From: Paraburkholderia franconis
GTDB taxonomy: Bacteria; Pseudomonadota; Gammaproteobacteria; Burkholderiales; Burkholderiaceae
Assembly: GCF_009362735.1 (NCBI RefSeq)
Contig: NZ_WHNP01000008.1
Location: 1-64,000, forward strand
Reading direction: 5' to 3'
Length of the DNA: 64,000 nucleotides
Notes under the pieces: generated by a model
What the model was told of the DNA's origin: nothing
Database searches by the model: none
The model's input: only the letters and a program-made list of their open reading frames with translations
Program-made: the position numbers and the translations under genes
In this document: positions 28,652-37,457 of the stretch, one piece after another
Layout: every line of letters starts with the position of its first letter
How positions within the stretch are numbered: position 1 is the first letter of the stretch

Positions 28652-29416
28652 TTGTTTACCTTCGAATCGGGTGCGCAAATGAACAATTACGAGTTCTGTG
28701 TTCAGTGGATTCTCGATCAACGACGCGGAAATAATGTTCGTGTTCTCGATTATGGTTGTGGTGCCGGACAAATTGTCAAAGCGCTGCGACTACGGGATGT
28801 CGATGCGTACGGTTGCGATGTATTTTACGAAGGCGCAGATTATTCTTCATTAACGGATCTTGCATCAAAAGATGGCATGCTTTTACGAATGGAAGGGGAT
28901 GCTATTCCTTTTGACAGCGCTTCATTCGACTTTGTCATCAATAACCAGGTTATGGAACACGTTGATAATCTCGACAGGGTCTTGACTGAAGTTCGACGGG
29001 TCTTGAAACCTGGCGGGAAAGTTATAAATCTGTTCCCCGATAAGGGGGTTTGGCGCGAAGGACATTGCGGGGTCCCTTTTCTTCATTGGTTTCCGAAAGG
29101 CAGTCGCCCAAGAGTCTACTATGCTGCAGCATGTAGAGCCGTTGGTTTGGGATACCACAAACAAAACAAAAGTGTGATGAGTTGGAGTCAGGAGTTCTGT
29201 GAATGGCTTGATCGATGGACCTATTACAGATCGCGACAGGAGATTGATTCGACTTATGATAAATACTTCTGTGATGTTGTGCACATCGAAGATTACTGGC
29301 TGAAACTAAGACTTGGAGAGCGAAAACTGATTGCCATCTGGTTGCCAACATTTGCACAGCGGCTGGTTGTACGAAAGCTCGCCGGCTTGATTTTCGTCGC
29401 TCGCAAGCCTTTATAA
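28652..29416 (+). CDS. Class I SAM-dependent methyltransferase
   Basis: The 254-aa protein has methyltransferase motif I VLDYGCGAGQIVKALR (about residue 31), then DAIPFDSASFDFVINNQVMEHV (motif II with the post-I acidic residue) and LTEVRRVLKPGGKVINLFPDKG. This is the Methyltransf_11/UbiE-like fold. The start is TTG 28652 with GGAG nine bases upstream; ATG 28679 is an alternative. The gene is clearly richer in A and T than its neighbours (for example 28840-28960), which suggests separate acquisition. It is the last gene of the exopolysaccharide side and may methylate a sugar of the polymer. Confidence 0.8.
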   Translation: MFTFESGAQMNNYEFCVQWILDQRRGNNVRVLDYGCGAGQIVKALRLRDVDAYGCDVFYEGADYSSLTDLASKDGMLLRMEGDAIPFDSASFDFVINNQVMEHVDNLDRVLTEVRRVLKPGGKVINLFPDKGVWREGHCGVPFLHWFPKGSRPRVYYAAACRAVGLGYHKQNKSVMSWSQEFCEWLDRWTYYRSRQEIDSTYDKYFCDVVHIEDYWLKLRLGERKLIAIWLPTFAQRLVVRKLAGLIFVARKPL

Positions 29417-29653
29417 GAAACGTCGTCAAACTGAGCCAGATGCATGATCTAGTCCAGATACTTGCTACGAGCGCATTCGTACCTGACTACAACGTTAGCC
29501 TCTCCGGGTACTTGCCACGCCGGACGGGACGGTTGCGATCCGGACCGCCATCTTACTGATGTCGGGCACCCAGCCGGCACTGCGCTGATTTTCACGTACG
29601 GCATGCCGGCGGTTGCGCAGAAAACTTTAGGATCGCATGCGCCAGAAAAACAG

Positions 29654-29678
29654 AAACGCGTGGACGAACCACGCGTTT
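29654..29678 (-). terminator. Rho-independent terminator after galE
   Basis: Stem AAACGCGTGG / CCACGCGTTT (10 bp, perfect) encloses a 5-base loop. On the minus strand it is followed by CTGTTTTTC. It lies 35 bases after the galE stop and ends the leftward LPS-type operon. On the plus strand it could also serve the methyltransferase gene. Confidence 0.8.
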
Positions 29679-29712
29679 GATATCTGAGAACGCGGTGAGA
29701 CCGGGGGCGGAC

Positions 29713-30735
29713 TTACTCAAACCCCCGCGGATTTCCCGCCTGCCAGCGCCAGTGATCGGTACACATGCGCTCGATCCCATACGCCGCGCTCCACCCAATC
29801 ACCTCGCGCGCCTTCGCCGGATCCGCAAAGCACTGCGCAACGTCGCCCGGACGGCGCTCGACGATCTCATAGGGCACCGGCTTGCCAGAGGCCTGCTCGA
29901 ACGCCTTCACGACTTCGAGTACGCTATAGCCCTGGCCCGTGCCGAGATTCACGACGAAGCTCGCATCGCGTTTGACGAGCGCATCGAGCGCCGCGATATG
30001 CCCGCGCGCCAGATCAACGACGTGAATGTAATCGCGCACGCCCGTGCCGTCCGGCGTGTCGTAATCGCCGCCGAACACACGCAATTTTTTGAGCTTGCCG
30101 ACGGCCACCTGCGCGACATACGGCATCAGGTTATTCGGAATACCGCCGGGGTCTTCGCCGATCAACCCGCTTTCATGCGCGCCGACGGGATTGAAGTAAC
30201 GCAGCGTCGCAATGCGCCACGACGGGTCGGACACTTCCAGGTCGCGCAGGATCTGTTCGGCGATCAGCTTGCTCTGGCCATACGGGTTGGTCGCCGAAAG
30301 CGGGAAGGTTTCGTCGATCGGCGAGCTTTTCGGAGCCCCATATACGGTCGCCGACGAACTGAACACGAACTGCTTCACATTGCGTGCGCGCATCACGTCG
30401 AGCAGCACGAGCAGGCCGCCCATGTTGTTGCGGTAGTATTCGAGCGGCTTCGCGACCGATTCGCCCACGGCTTTCAGCGCCGCGAAGTGAATCGCGCCTG
30501 TGATGGGGTGCTTGTCGAAGATCATATTAAGCGTGGCCTCGTCGCGCACGTCCGCCTCATAAAACGCGATCTTCCTGCTGGTGATCTTCTCGACGCGCGC
30601 GATCGATTTGCGCTTGCTGTTCACGAGATTGTCGATCACGATCACCTCGTAATCGCTGTTGAGCAGTTCCACGCATGTATGGGAGCCGATAAAGCCCGCA
30701 CCGCCCGTTACCAGAATCGTGCCCTTCGTTGTCAT
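29713..30735 (-). CDS. galE: UDP-glucose 4-epimerase
   Basis: The 340-aa extended SDR enzyme has ILVTGGAGFIGSHTCVELL (NAD loop), IHFAALKAVGESV, SSSATVYG and the catalytic YGQSK segment. RYFNPVGAHESGLIGEDPGGIPNNLMPYV and DGTGVRDYIHVVDLA are GalE-specific. It interconverts UDP-glucose and UDP-galactose for glycan synthesis. It is the last gene of the minus-strand operon (flippase, GT2, GT4, galE), 11 bases after the GT4 gene, and is followed by a strong terminator. Confidence 0.93.
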   Translation of the reverse strand: MTTKGTILVTGGAGFIGSHTCVELLNSDYEVIVIDNLVNSKRKSIARVEKITSRKIAFYEADVRDEATLNMIFDKHPITGAIHFAALKAVGESVAKPLEYYRNNMGGLLVLLDVMRARNVKQFVFSSSATVYGAPKSSPIDETFPLSATNPYGQSKLIAEQILRDLEVSDPSWRIATLRYFNPVGAHESGLIGEDPGGIPNNLMPYVAQVAVGKLKKLRVFGGDYDTPDGTGVRDYIHVVDLARGHIAALDALVKRDASFVVNLGTGQGYSVLEVVKAFEQASGKPVPYEIVERRPGDVAQCFADPAKAREVIGWSAAYGIERMCTDHWRWQAGNPRGFE

Positions 30736-30746
30736 GCCGAACTCCC

Positions 30747-31919
30747 TTAAAGTGATACGCCCGTGAGTTGCCGGACCACGTGCTTATACCGCTGAACAAC
30801 ACCACGTTCGTCGAATTCCTTCGCGACTTTCTCGCGGCCGCGTTTGCCCATCGCCCGCCGTTCGTCGTCGCGCATATCGAGCATCTGCGCGAGTTTTGCC
30901 GCGAGGCTGTCGACGTTGCGCACTTCGCACAGCAGGCCATTAGCGCCATCCGCGACGACTTCGCGGCAACCCGGCACGTCGGTAGCGATGACGGGGCGCC
31001 CCATTGCCAACGCTTCCATCAGCGTACGCGGCATGCCTTCGCGATACGAAGGCAACACGACACAGTCGGCGGCTTCGATCAGCGGACGTACGTCGTGCGC
31101 TTCACCCAGATACTCGATCACGCCTTCACGTACCCACGCGTCGACTTCGGCCCGCGTGATCGCGCTCGGATTGTCGACGCCCACGGGGCCGAGCAACTGG
31201 AAGCGTGCGTGCGGGTAAGTCGCGCGCAATCGACGCGCGGCCTCGACATATTCGCCCACCCCTTTATCCCACAACAGACGTCCGATTAATACAAAAGAAA
31301 ATGCGTCTCGCGCGTTTTCGTGCTTATCTGCACGCACAGGCAACGGCGTGAAAGGAAACTGGTCGAGATCGACGCCTTCGCCATGCAGCAGGCGCGCGCG
31401 CTCGGGATGCGCGAGCAGCTTCTGATCGAGAAACGCCGCCTGATCGTCCTTATTCAAAAACCATACTTCGCGCGGAAAGCGAAACGCAAAGCGGTATAGC
31501 AGCTTTGCGATTTGCGCGGCACGGCTCTGCTGGATAAAAACATAGCCCAGGCCAGTCGTCACGGCAACCGACTCGACGCCAGCAAGTTTCGCGGCAATCG
31601 TGCCATAGATGTTCGGTTTGATCGTGTAATGAAACACGACATGCGGACGGATCGAACGATAGAGCTTGTACAGGGCCCACATTGTGCGCAGGTCGTCGCG
31701 CGGATTGGTGCCTTTCGATGCAACATGCAGTTCGATGCATCGGCAGCCCATCTCTTTGAGCAGATCGAACGTGCGGTCGCGCGGTGCGATCACGGTCACT
31801 TCGACGCCGCGTTCGACGAGCATGCGTATCAGCCCTTGCCGGTATGTATAGATCGCAAACGCGGTATTGCACACGAGACAGATGCGCAGCGCGCGGGCGG
31901 ATTCGATCGGTTGCTTCAT
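30747..31919 (-). CDS. PglA/CapM-like GT4 glycosyltransferase
   Basis: The 390-aa GT-B enzyme has RICLVCNTAFAIYTYRQGLIRML, FHYTIKPNIYGTIAAKLAGV and GLGYVFIQ. The donor loop is FVLIGRLLWDKGVGEYVEAARRL, then LPSYREGMPRTLMEALAMGRPVIATDVPGCREVV. It is a paralogue of the enzyme at 21221 and probably extends the O-antigen or core oligosaccharide on undecaprenyl diphosphate. Context places it between GT2 and galE in one operon. The donor is not known, but UDP-Gal(NAc) is plausible given galE next to it. Confidence 0.86.
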   Translation of the reverse strand: MKQPIESARALRICLVCNTAFAIYTYRQGLIRMLVERGVEVTVIAPRDRTFDLLKEMGCRCIELHVASKGTNPRDDLRTMWALYKLYRSIRPHVVFHYTIKPNIYGTIAAKLAGVESVAVTTGLGYVFIQQSRAAQIAKLLYRFAFRFPREVWFLNKDDQAAFLDQKLLAHPERARLLHGEGVDLDQFPFTPLPVRADKHENARDAFSFVLIGRLLWDKGVGEYVEAARRLRATYPHARFQLLGPVGVDNPSAITRAEVDAWVREGVIEYLGEAHDVRPLIEAADCVVLPSYREGMPRTLMEALAMGRPVIATDVPGCREVVADGANGLLCEVRNVDSLAAKLAQMLDMRDDERRAMGKRGREKVAKEFDERGVVQRYKHVVRQLTGVSL

Positions 31920-31967
31920 GCTTGCGATGCGTGGGCAGGAAATGGAGGCGGCTAAAAGATGGTCAGT

Positions 31968-32807
31968 TCAGAGGCTTGCGCGCGGCGCATAGAGACGCTT
32001 CTTGACGCGTTGAAGCGTCTGATACGGCGTCACGAAATGCAGCAGCGTCTTTGCAAGGCCCAGCCAGTCGCACGGATTGAGCACGTTGAAGTACTGCATC
32101 TGCAAACGCAGCGTCGATGCGATCTGGCGGCGCCGTTTGGTCGCGCTGATACCGCCTTCGTTCAGTTCGTAATAAAGGCCGACTGCTGGCAGATTCGCGC
32201 AGTCGTAGCGTTCCATCAGGCGCAGGAACAGATCGAGATCTTCCGCCGCCTTGTACGCCTCGCGATAGTTGCCGACAGCGAGCACGGCATCGACACGCAG
32301 CATCATCGACGGATGCACGAAGCACGTGCGCAGAAAGCGCACGCGTCGGATCGCCCGCGGCTCGGCGGGCGGCGTCAGCATGAAGAGCGGCGTGCCGTCG
32401 CGCGAGACGACCTGCGCCCACATGCCGAGACCAGCGACTCGCGGATTCGCTTCGAGATATGCACGCTGTTTTGCGAGACGCTGTGGCGCGCTCAGATCGC
32501 CGGCATCGATACGCGCGGCGTAGCGAAAGCCACGCGCCGCGAGCGCTTCGATGCCTGCCTGCAACGCGCGCTCGATGCCGCCGTTCTTCGGCATGCGCAG
32601 CACTTCGATCGACATGTTCGGCAAGGCAGGCGCGACGATGGGCGGCGTGCTGCCATCGTCGACGATCAGCACGTGGATGCGCGCATCCTCGCTGAACGAG
32701 GCCAGCGTGCTCTCGACGTCGGCCTGGCCGTTGAAGGCGGGCATCAGCACGGCGACATCGCCGAGCGAGACCGCGCCGCTGGGCGGCGTGAATGAAGGTG
32801 ACGTCAT
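31968..32807 (-). CDS. GT2-family glycosyltransferase
   Basis: This 279-aa GT-A enzyme has VAVLMPAFNGQADVESTLASF and VLIVDDGSTP. It continues with the RFRYAARIDAGDLSAPQRLAKQ-type nucleotide-sugar and metal site (here DAGD in place of the usual D-x-D-D), then CFVHPSMMLR and EDLDLFLRLMERY. The start ATG at 32807 overlaps the flippase stop by 4 bases (ATGA). A long open frame that runs upstream through the flippase region is a shadow and is not used. The C-terminal motif YFNVLNPCDWLGLAKTLLHF recurs in the remnant at 34327-34450. Confidence 0.85.
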   Translation of the reverse strand: MTSPSFTPPSGAVSLGDVAVLMPAFNGQADVESTLASFSEDARIHVLIVDDGSTPPIVAPALPNMSIEVLRMPKNGGIERALQAGIEALAARGFRYAARIDAGDLSAPQRLAKQRAYLEANPRVAGLGMWAQVVSRDGTPLFMLTPPAEPRAIRRVRFLRTCFVHPSMMLRVDAVLAVGNYREAYKAAEDLDLFLRLMERYDCANLPAVGLYYELNEGGISATKRRRQIASTLRLQMQYFNVLNPCDWLGLAKTLLHFVTPYQTLQRVKKRLYAPRASL

Positions 32808-34096
32808 GAACGCAGCTTGAAACGGATGTAGTAGAAATTGACGGACGCCGCGGCCAGATACCCGGCTGCGAGACCGACCAGCGCGCCATACGCGCCCATG
32901 TGGGCAATCGCAAACAGATTGACGACGCACGCGACGGCCAGCGCGAGCAGCCATTTCGACAGCAACACGAACTTCGCCTGATACTTCAGCACGATGAGGT
33001 TGCCGATCGCCTCGATGCCTGCCGGCACGGACAGCCACACGGCCCAGCGGAAAATATCGACGGCCTCTTCGAAGTTCGGGCCGAACACGCGGCGGATGAT
33101 GAAGCCCGCGAGCAGATCGAGCACGCACGCGCCCGCGATCATCAGCGCGGCTGTCATCGCCGTGAGCCGCCACATATTGCGGCGCAGTTGCGCGAGGTCC
33201 CGGATGCGATAGACGAACGCGGGCGCGAGCGTTTGCGCGAGCATCAGCGCGAGCGTGATCCAGTTCTCGTTCAGTTGCTGTGCGGCCGAATAACGCCCGA
33301 GATCGGCGAATGAGATCGCGCGTTCGAGCATCAGCCGGTCGAGCTTCAGGAACAGGTACATGCAGATGAGCCCGAGCCAGAACACCGTGCCCGCCGTCGC
33401 GAAGTGGCGAAAGAGCGCGCGGTCCAGGCGCCAGCCGAGCTTGCCGCCGGGTTTGCCAACGTCGCTTCGCATGTAATAGACGATCAGCACGACGCCGATC
33501 ACGGCCGATTCGAGCGCCCACAGCCAGCCGAAGCGCGCGGGCGCGGCGGCCGCGCGCACGAGCAGCCACACGAGGATCGCCTTTGCGATGGCCGTCGTCA
33601 TGCTCGTGATGAGCTGCGGCTTGCTGTAGGTCATGCTCTGCAGCCACGCGTTGATTACGCCGACGAGCGGCTCGCGAAACAGCATCGTGACGGCGAGCCC
33701 GGCCAGCATCGCGCCGACGAGGGGATCGGCGAAACCGGCCGATGTGGCCGCCACAATGCCCGCCCACGTCAGCAGCAACGCGGCCACCGACACCGACAGC
33801 CGCAACGCGAACGCGCTGCCGAGCACGGTGCCGAGCTGTTCGGGCGGCCGGTGGACGATGGTCGGCACGAGGATTTCCGCGCCGCACACCCATGTAATCG
33901 GCGACAACACGAGCAAAAGCGTATTGGCGTATTGCCACTTGCCGAACACGTCGGGGCCGAAATAGCGCGCGAGCACGCCGCTGATCGCGATCGCGACGCC
34001 GATCTGCGTGAGACGCTCGAGACCAAGCCAGACAAGGTTTGCGACAGCGCGCGTGACGTCCGGGTTCGCGAAACGCTTAAGCGCCGGCATCCGCAT
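32804..34096 (-). CDS. wzx: PST-type polysaccharide flippase (Wzx)
   Basis: The 430-aa membrane protein has twelve or more hydrophobic segments and the family start (VWLGLERLTQIGVAIAISGVLARYFGPDVFGKWQYANTLL, in parts). FLKLDRLML appears mid-protein and EAVDIFRWA in the second half. It moves undecaprenyl-linked O-antigen units across the inner membrane. The ATG at 34096 is chosen as the first Met before the conserved region; the open frame extends 119 codons further but without protein-like sequence. It is the first gene of the leftward operon. Its 5' end and upstream region are duplicated at 52567-52925. Confidence 0.85.
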   Translation of the reverse strand: MRMPALKRFANPDVTRAVANLVWLGLERLTQIGVAIAISGVLARYFGPDVFGKWQYANTLLLVLSPITWVCGAEILVPTIVHRPPEQLGTVLGSAFALRLSVSVAALLLTWAGIVAATSAGFADPLVGAMLAGLAVTMLFREPLVGVINAWLQSMTYSKPQLITSMTTAIAKAILVWLLVRAAAAPARFGWLWALESAVIGVVLIVYYMRSDVGKPGGKLGWRLDRALFRHFATAGTVFWLGLICMYLFLKLDRLMLERAISFADLGRYSAAQQLNENWITLALMLAQTLAPAFVYRIRDLAQLRRNMWRLTAMTAALMIAGACVLDLLAGFIIRRVFGPNFEEAVDIFRWAVWLSVPAGIEAIGNLIVLKYQAKFVLLSKWLLALAVACVVNLFAIAHMGAYGALVGLAAGYLAAASVNFYYIRFKLRS

Positions 34097-34306
34097 GTCG
34101 TCCGTCTGCTGTCTGCGGGCACGGGAGGTGCATATTGTCTGTATTTTGGCGTGCCCAGCCGATCGTGCGATGCGGCAACCTGGTGGGCGCGGAGCGTCTA
34201 GGCATTGGAATGGCGCCGGTAAGGCGTCGCTGAAAAGTGAAATTATAAGTTGAATCCGGATCGCCCCCGGCACGGCACGGCGGTTTGACGACGCCGTATC
34301 GATCAA
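33950..34306. repeat. Diverged direct repeat, copy 1 (flippase start plus upstream region)
   Basis: This segment matches 52567-52925 in the same orientation, with roughly four of five bases identical by eye and long identical blocks (for example GCGCGTGACGTCCGGGTTCG, and CCCAGCCGATCGTGCGATGC). It covers about the first 48 codons of the flippase gene and about 210 bases upstream. Copy 2 ends close to the phosphomannomutase start. The pair brackets the 18-kb accessory block. Confidence 0.9.
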
Positions 34307-34326
34307 GGTCGGACTGCCGTCACCAT

Positions 34327-34450
34327 TCATCCCTTGCCGCGAACGAAGACCGCGCGCTTGACCTTCTGCAACGCGCGATCCGGCGTCATCAACTGCAGCT
34401 CGGTCGTTGCGATGGTTGCACAGTCGCGCCAGTTCAACACGTTCGAGTAG
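34327..34450 (-). pseudogene. GT2 glycosyltransferase, C-terminal remnant
   Basis: The minus strand reads YSNVLNWRDCATIATTELQL, then MTPDRALQKVKRAVFVRGKG and a stop at 34327. It aligns with the end of the GT2 protein at 31968 (YFNVLNPCDWLGLAKTLLHF, VTPYQTLQRVKKRLYAP). Upstream of about 34450 the similarity stops abruptly. It is a cut-off 3' end of a second GT2 gene and lies just outside repeat copy 1. Confidence 0.7.
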
Positions 34451-34694
34451 CATCTTCTCCCCACTCGCAGTGACGGCACAGCAACTGTCCCGCTCGTGGA
34501 TGATGCGCTGATGTTCGCCGGCTCCTTTCGTACGCCATGGACTTTCCCACCGGGCGCAAAATCAGCTCTCGGTCCCATGGGTACCCTGACAATGTCCAAC
34601 GGCACAACTTGACTTTGCGATTTGGGGAGGAGACTGGTTTGGCGAACGTCCTTTAGAGAGGCGATCGCTGACCTCATTGACCAGGGGAGTTGAG

Positions 34695-35156
34695 ATGACG
34701 AATGATGAAGCAACCACGTACCAGTGTGATCAGAGTCTCATGTGTGCCGCATGCCAATGCAGTGCGGAGACGCTTGCGCACGGACCACGCGGAGAGCAAT
34801 GTGCCCAGAAACACACGATTGCCGCGTCCATGCAAGAGGAAGGGCTCGCGCGAGCGGCGCGTGGCTTCAATTGCCGCATCTGCGCGGTGGGATGCGTCGA
34901 CGCACGGGACAACTGGATCGCTTCCTATGTCCGTACGAAACTCAGAACGATGTCGGGTGACGCCTTCCCAATCTCCCGCCACACCGCTGACTGTGTCGCC
35001 AACGCATTGCAGGATCGATTTCTCTCGGATACGGATGCCGTATTGAAACGAATCCTTGATCTTGCTGCTCTTCGGTATCTGCGTGACGGCTCAGGTACCG
35101 TTACGCTGGAGGACGTCGAGGTTGCCTTGCGCTCTCTAGCCTTCCCGCACAGATGA
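34695..35156 (+). CDS. Cys-rich protein of unknown function
   Basis: The 153-aa protein starts with ATG 34695, with AGGGGAG 5 bases upstream. It carries two cysteine clusters, MCAACQC (C-x2-C-x-C) near residue 16 and FNCRICAVGC (C-x2-C-x3-C) near residue 59, so metal binding is likely. The second half is helical with a regular acidic end (LKRILDLAALRYLRDGSGTVTLEDVEVALRSL). No family is recognised. It is the first intact gene inside the accessory block and is followed by an HNH endonuclease gene on the same strand. Confidence 0.6.
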   Translation: MTNDEATTYQCDQSLMCAACQCSAETLAHGPRGEQCAQKHTIAASMQEEGLARAARGFNCRICAVGCVDARDNWIASYVRTKLRTMSGDAFPISRHTADCVANALQDRFLSDTDAVLKRILDLAALRYLRDGSGTVTLEDVEVALRSLAFPHR

Positions 35157-35337
35157 AAAAGCTGTCATGCTGCGGCCGGTGCTGGTGAGAAATGCCGGTG
35201 GTATGCCGTCAATCACCCCGCCCCAAAGGGTATCAGCAGGGGTGCCAGTGCGACTGAGTCGGCTGGTTCCCGTGCATGCCTTGAGGGCGAGCGGGTTTCG
35301 AAATTTCCCGAAAACTTCCTGAAATCAGGAGTCGCTT

Positions 35338-35745
35338 ATGCCCTCGTCAATCGCGCAACACCGCGCTCGCGCTTTCAATCGTCAATGCGGTCTTTGCTTC
35401 TATTGCGGTTGTCCAATGTGGGACGGCAACGCAGGGCCGTTCATTGAACTGTACGAACTTTCGCGCCGTCAAGCGTTGCAGCTGCAATGCACAGCGGAGC
35501 ATCTTCATGCTCGGGCTGATGGTGGGGTGGATTGCCAGCGGAACATCGTTGCAGCCTGCCGAGTTTGTAATGCACGGCGACACCATAGGAAGGTCGCACG
35601 AAATCCGAGCGAACACAGGATGCATGTTCAGCGTTGCGTGAATCGAGGAAAGTGGCACGCCAATTGGGTCTTCGACAATCCTGCATTGGCCACGGCATGC
35701 CAACATTCAGCGCAGGCAGGGATCGCCAAACTTCAAGCGACCTGA
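35338..35745 (+). CDS. HNH endonuclease
   Basis: The 135-aa protein has a zinc-finger pair CFYCGCPMW at the N-terminus and ACRVCNARRHHRK later. Between them lies the HNH core EHLHARADGGVDCQRNIVAACRVCN: the first His is in AEHLHA, the Asn in QRNIVAA, and the last basic positions are in NARRH. HNH nucleases cut DNA in mobile elements and defence systems. AGGAG stands 6 bases before the ATG. The DNA target and partner are unknown. It could act with the Cys-rich protein upstream, 181 bases away. Confidence 0.8.
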   Translation: MPSSIAQHRARAFNRQCGLCFYCGCPMWDGNAGPFIELYELSRRQALQLQCTAEHLHARADGGVDCQRNIVAACRVCNARRHHRKVARNPSEHRMHVQRCVNRGKWHANWVFDNPALATACQHSAQAGIAKLQAT

Positions 35746-36024
35746 ACGTTTCTGCCGATCAATCACCGGTCGGCTCCGATCTGCGAATGTCCGAAATCTG
35801 GAAGCTTGAGACATGCGAATGGCGGACTCGGGACGCTAGCCGAAGTCCGGAGCTGGCGAACCCGGTCCGACGAGATCCGACAGAGCGCGCCGCCGTTGAT
35901 GCATCCACGTCCGACAGAAGTCGCTCCTCCGTCGTTGAAATCATTCAAGATGCGTGTGTCAGGCTCAGCATAGCAAAAGACTCACGTACTGCCTGCCATA
36001 TGCTATATACCCTTCTCTTTTTTG

Positions 36025-37080
36025 CTACTGAGAACCGGGTTTATCGCACACGAGCACGATTTTGCCTGACACGCCCCCATCGCCTAACAGTTCGTGCGCG
36101 CGCCGTGCCTCGGCAAGGGGAATGAGTTGTGCGATTAGTGGCTTTATCTTCCTCTGTTGCAGAAGTTCAAGCAGGGCAATCAGATCCTGTCGGAATTGTT
36201 CGGGTTTCAGCCGTTTGAGCCACTGGATGCTGTAGGGAATCACCCGTTTCCGGCCCGGAAGAAGCCAGCTGCCAGCAATGTACAAACCGAAAATGGCGAT
36301 CGCACGAAAGCGATGACGACCGCCCGGACGACCTGAAGCCAATCGCCCTCCGCGTAGGGACGTAGTTAACCCAAATGCCACGACTGTCCCGCCATGACGA
36401 AGAGCCTCGCGGGAACGCCAGATGTGGTAGCCGCCAAGCCCATCAAAGACGACGTCTACGCCGTCTTCTGTGAGCCGGTGAATTTCGTCGACAAAATCGG
36501 ACTGTCGATAGTCAATCGGGATACCGCCCAGGTCGGACACGACAGACACTCCGCGCGATGAGCAGGTACCGTACATCTCAAGTCCGGCAAGACGTCCAAG
36601 TTGCAGAAGGGCCGAGCCGACCCCGCCCGCCGCGCCGTGGATCAATACACGCTGGCCAGCTTTAACCTTTGCGCAACGATGCAGCATCTGGTAAGCCGTG
36701 ACATAGTTCAGCACGAGGCTGACAGCTTCGGCAGCATCCAACCCAGCGGGCAAGGGAATCAGTTCGCGATAAGGCAGGCACATATACTGCGCGTATGCAC
36801 CACTGATCGGCAGCGCGGCAATCATCTGCCCGGATTCGACTCCCCAGACGCCGCTGCCGATCCGATCTACTACGCCAACCAGGTCCCACCCCGGTGTGAA
36901 AGGCACCCGTGGCGTTTCGGGATGAATGCCCTCGCGCATCATGAGGTCGGGCAAGCTGACGCCTGCAGTCAGGACTTTGACGCGCACCTCCCCATCCTTC
37001 GGCTCCGGGCACTCTTCCTCAATCACCCTGAGTACATCGGGTCCACCGTAGTGAGTCACGATAATACGCATGTGCCTCAT
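36025..37080 (-). CDS. Medium-chain NADPH:quinone oxidoreductase-like protein
   Basis: The 351-aa cytoplasmic MDR enzyme has an N-terminal GroES-like domain (VTHYGGPDVLRV, GVSLPDLMMREG, PFTPGWDLVGVV). Its Rossmann domain has VLIHGAAGGVGSALLQLGRLAG (AAxGGVG is the QOR signature), and it ends LGDGGVSGKIVLV. Zinc-binding residues of the ADH type are absent, as in quinone reductases. The ATG at 37080 is chosen because AGGAAG lies just upstream; the longer frame adds a non-conserved Arg-rich start. It diverges from the PPOX-family gene at 37458. Confidence 0.82.
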   Translation of the reverse strand: MRHMRIIVTHYGGPDVLRVIEEECPEPKDGEVRVKVLTAGVSLPDLMMREGIHPETPRVPFTPGWDLVGVVDRIGSGVWGVESGQMIAALPISGAYAQYMCLPYRELIPLPAGLDAAEAVSLVLNYVTAYQMLHRCAKVKAGQRVLIHGAAGGVGSALLQLGRLAGLEMYGTCSSRGVSVVSDLGGIPIDYRQSDFVDEIHRLTEDGVDVVFDGLGGYHIWRSREALRHGGTVVAFGLTTSLRGGRLASGRPGGRHRFRAIAIFGLYIAGSWLLPGRKRVIPYSIQWLKRLKPEQFRQDLIALLELLQQRKIKPLIAQLIPLAEARRAHELLGDGGVSGKIVLVCDKPGSQ

Positions 37081-37457
37081 AAGCCCTTCCTGGCACGACA
37101 GCAAGCTCACGACCTCCCCGACTTTCTCAGTAGTGAGTGCACTAACGGGACCTCGCCTGGCAGGTCGCCTGCGCATATAGAGCGATCTGCCTGCGAAGTG
37201 CCTCGAAGTGTTCCGAAGGGCCGTGTCGGCGAGAAGGCTTCATTGTGACCGCGCTTCGACCACACAATTTGACCGACGTCAATTGGCGCCGCGAGGAGGA
37301 CGTCGATATTAAACATGTGGAGGTATCGGTTGGCGGTCGAGAGCAGAGGTGCGCATTGCCCCCACGGCCGGGCTACGGGCGCGGAGATAACGTCGCCAGA
37401 CACCGGCGGGGTGAACCACGCCTGAGGCACTTTAATGCGACTTTATGGAGACGGTAA
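37081..37457. other. Divergent intergenic region
   Basis: About 377 bases separate the quinone oxidoreductase (minus) from the PPOX-type gene (plus). It must hold both promoters. No clear operator or regulator gene is visible. Confidence 0.4.

Noticed and set aside
31968..33938. Very long minus-strand open frame joining an Arg-rich protein to the GT2 enzyme
   Set aside because: Its first part is an antisense-like shadow of the flippase gene in another frame. The GT2 protein starts at 32807, where an ATGA overlap and the conserved N-terminus fit.
34695..35156. Radical-SAM enzyme from the C-x2-C-x3-C cluster
   Set aside because: The canonical order is C-x3-C-x2-C and no SAM-binding GGE or barrel pattern is seen.
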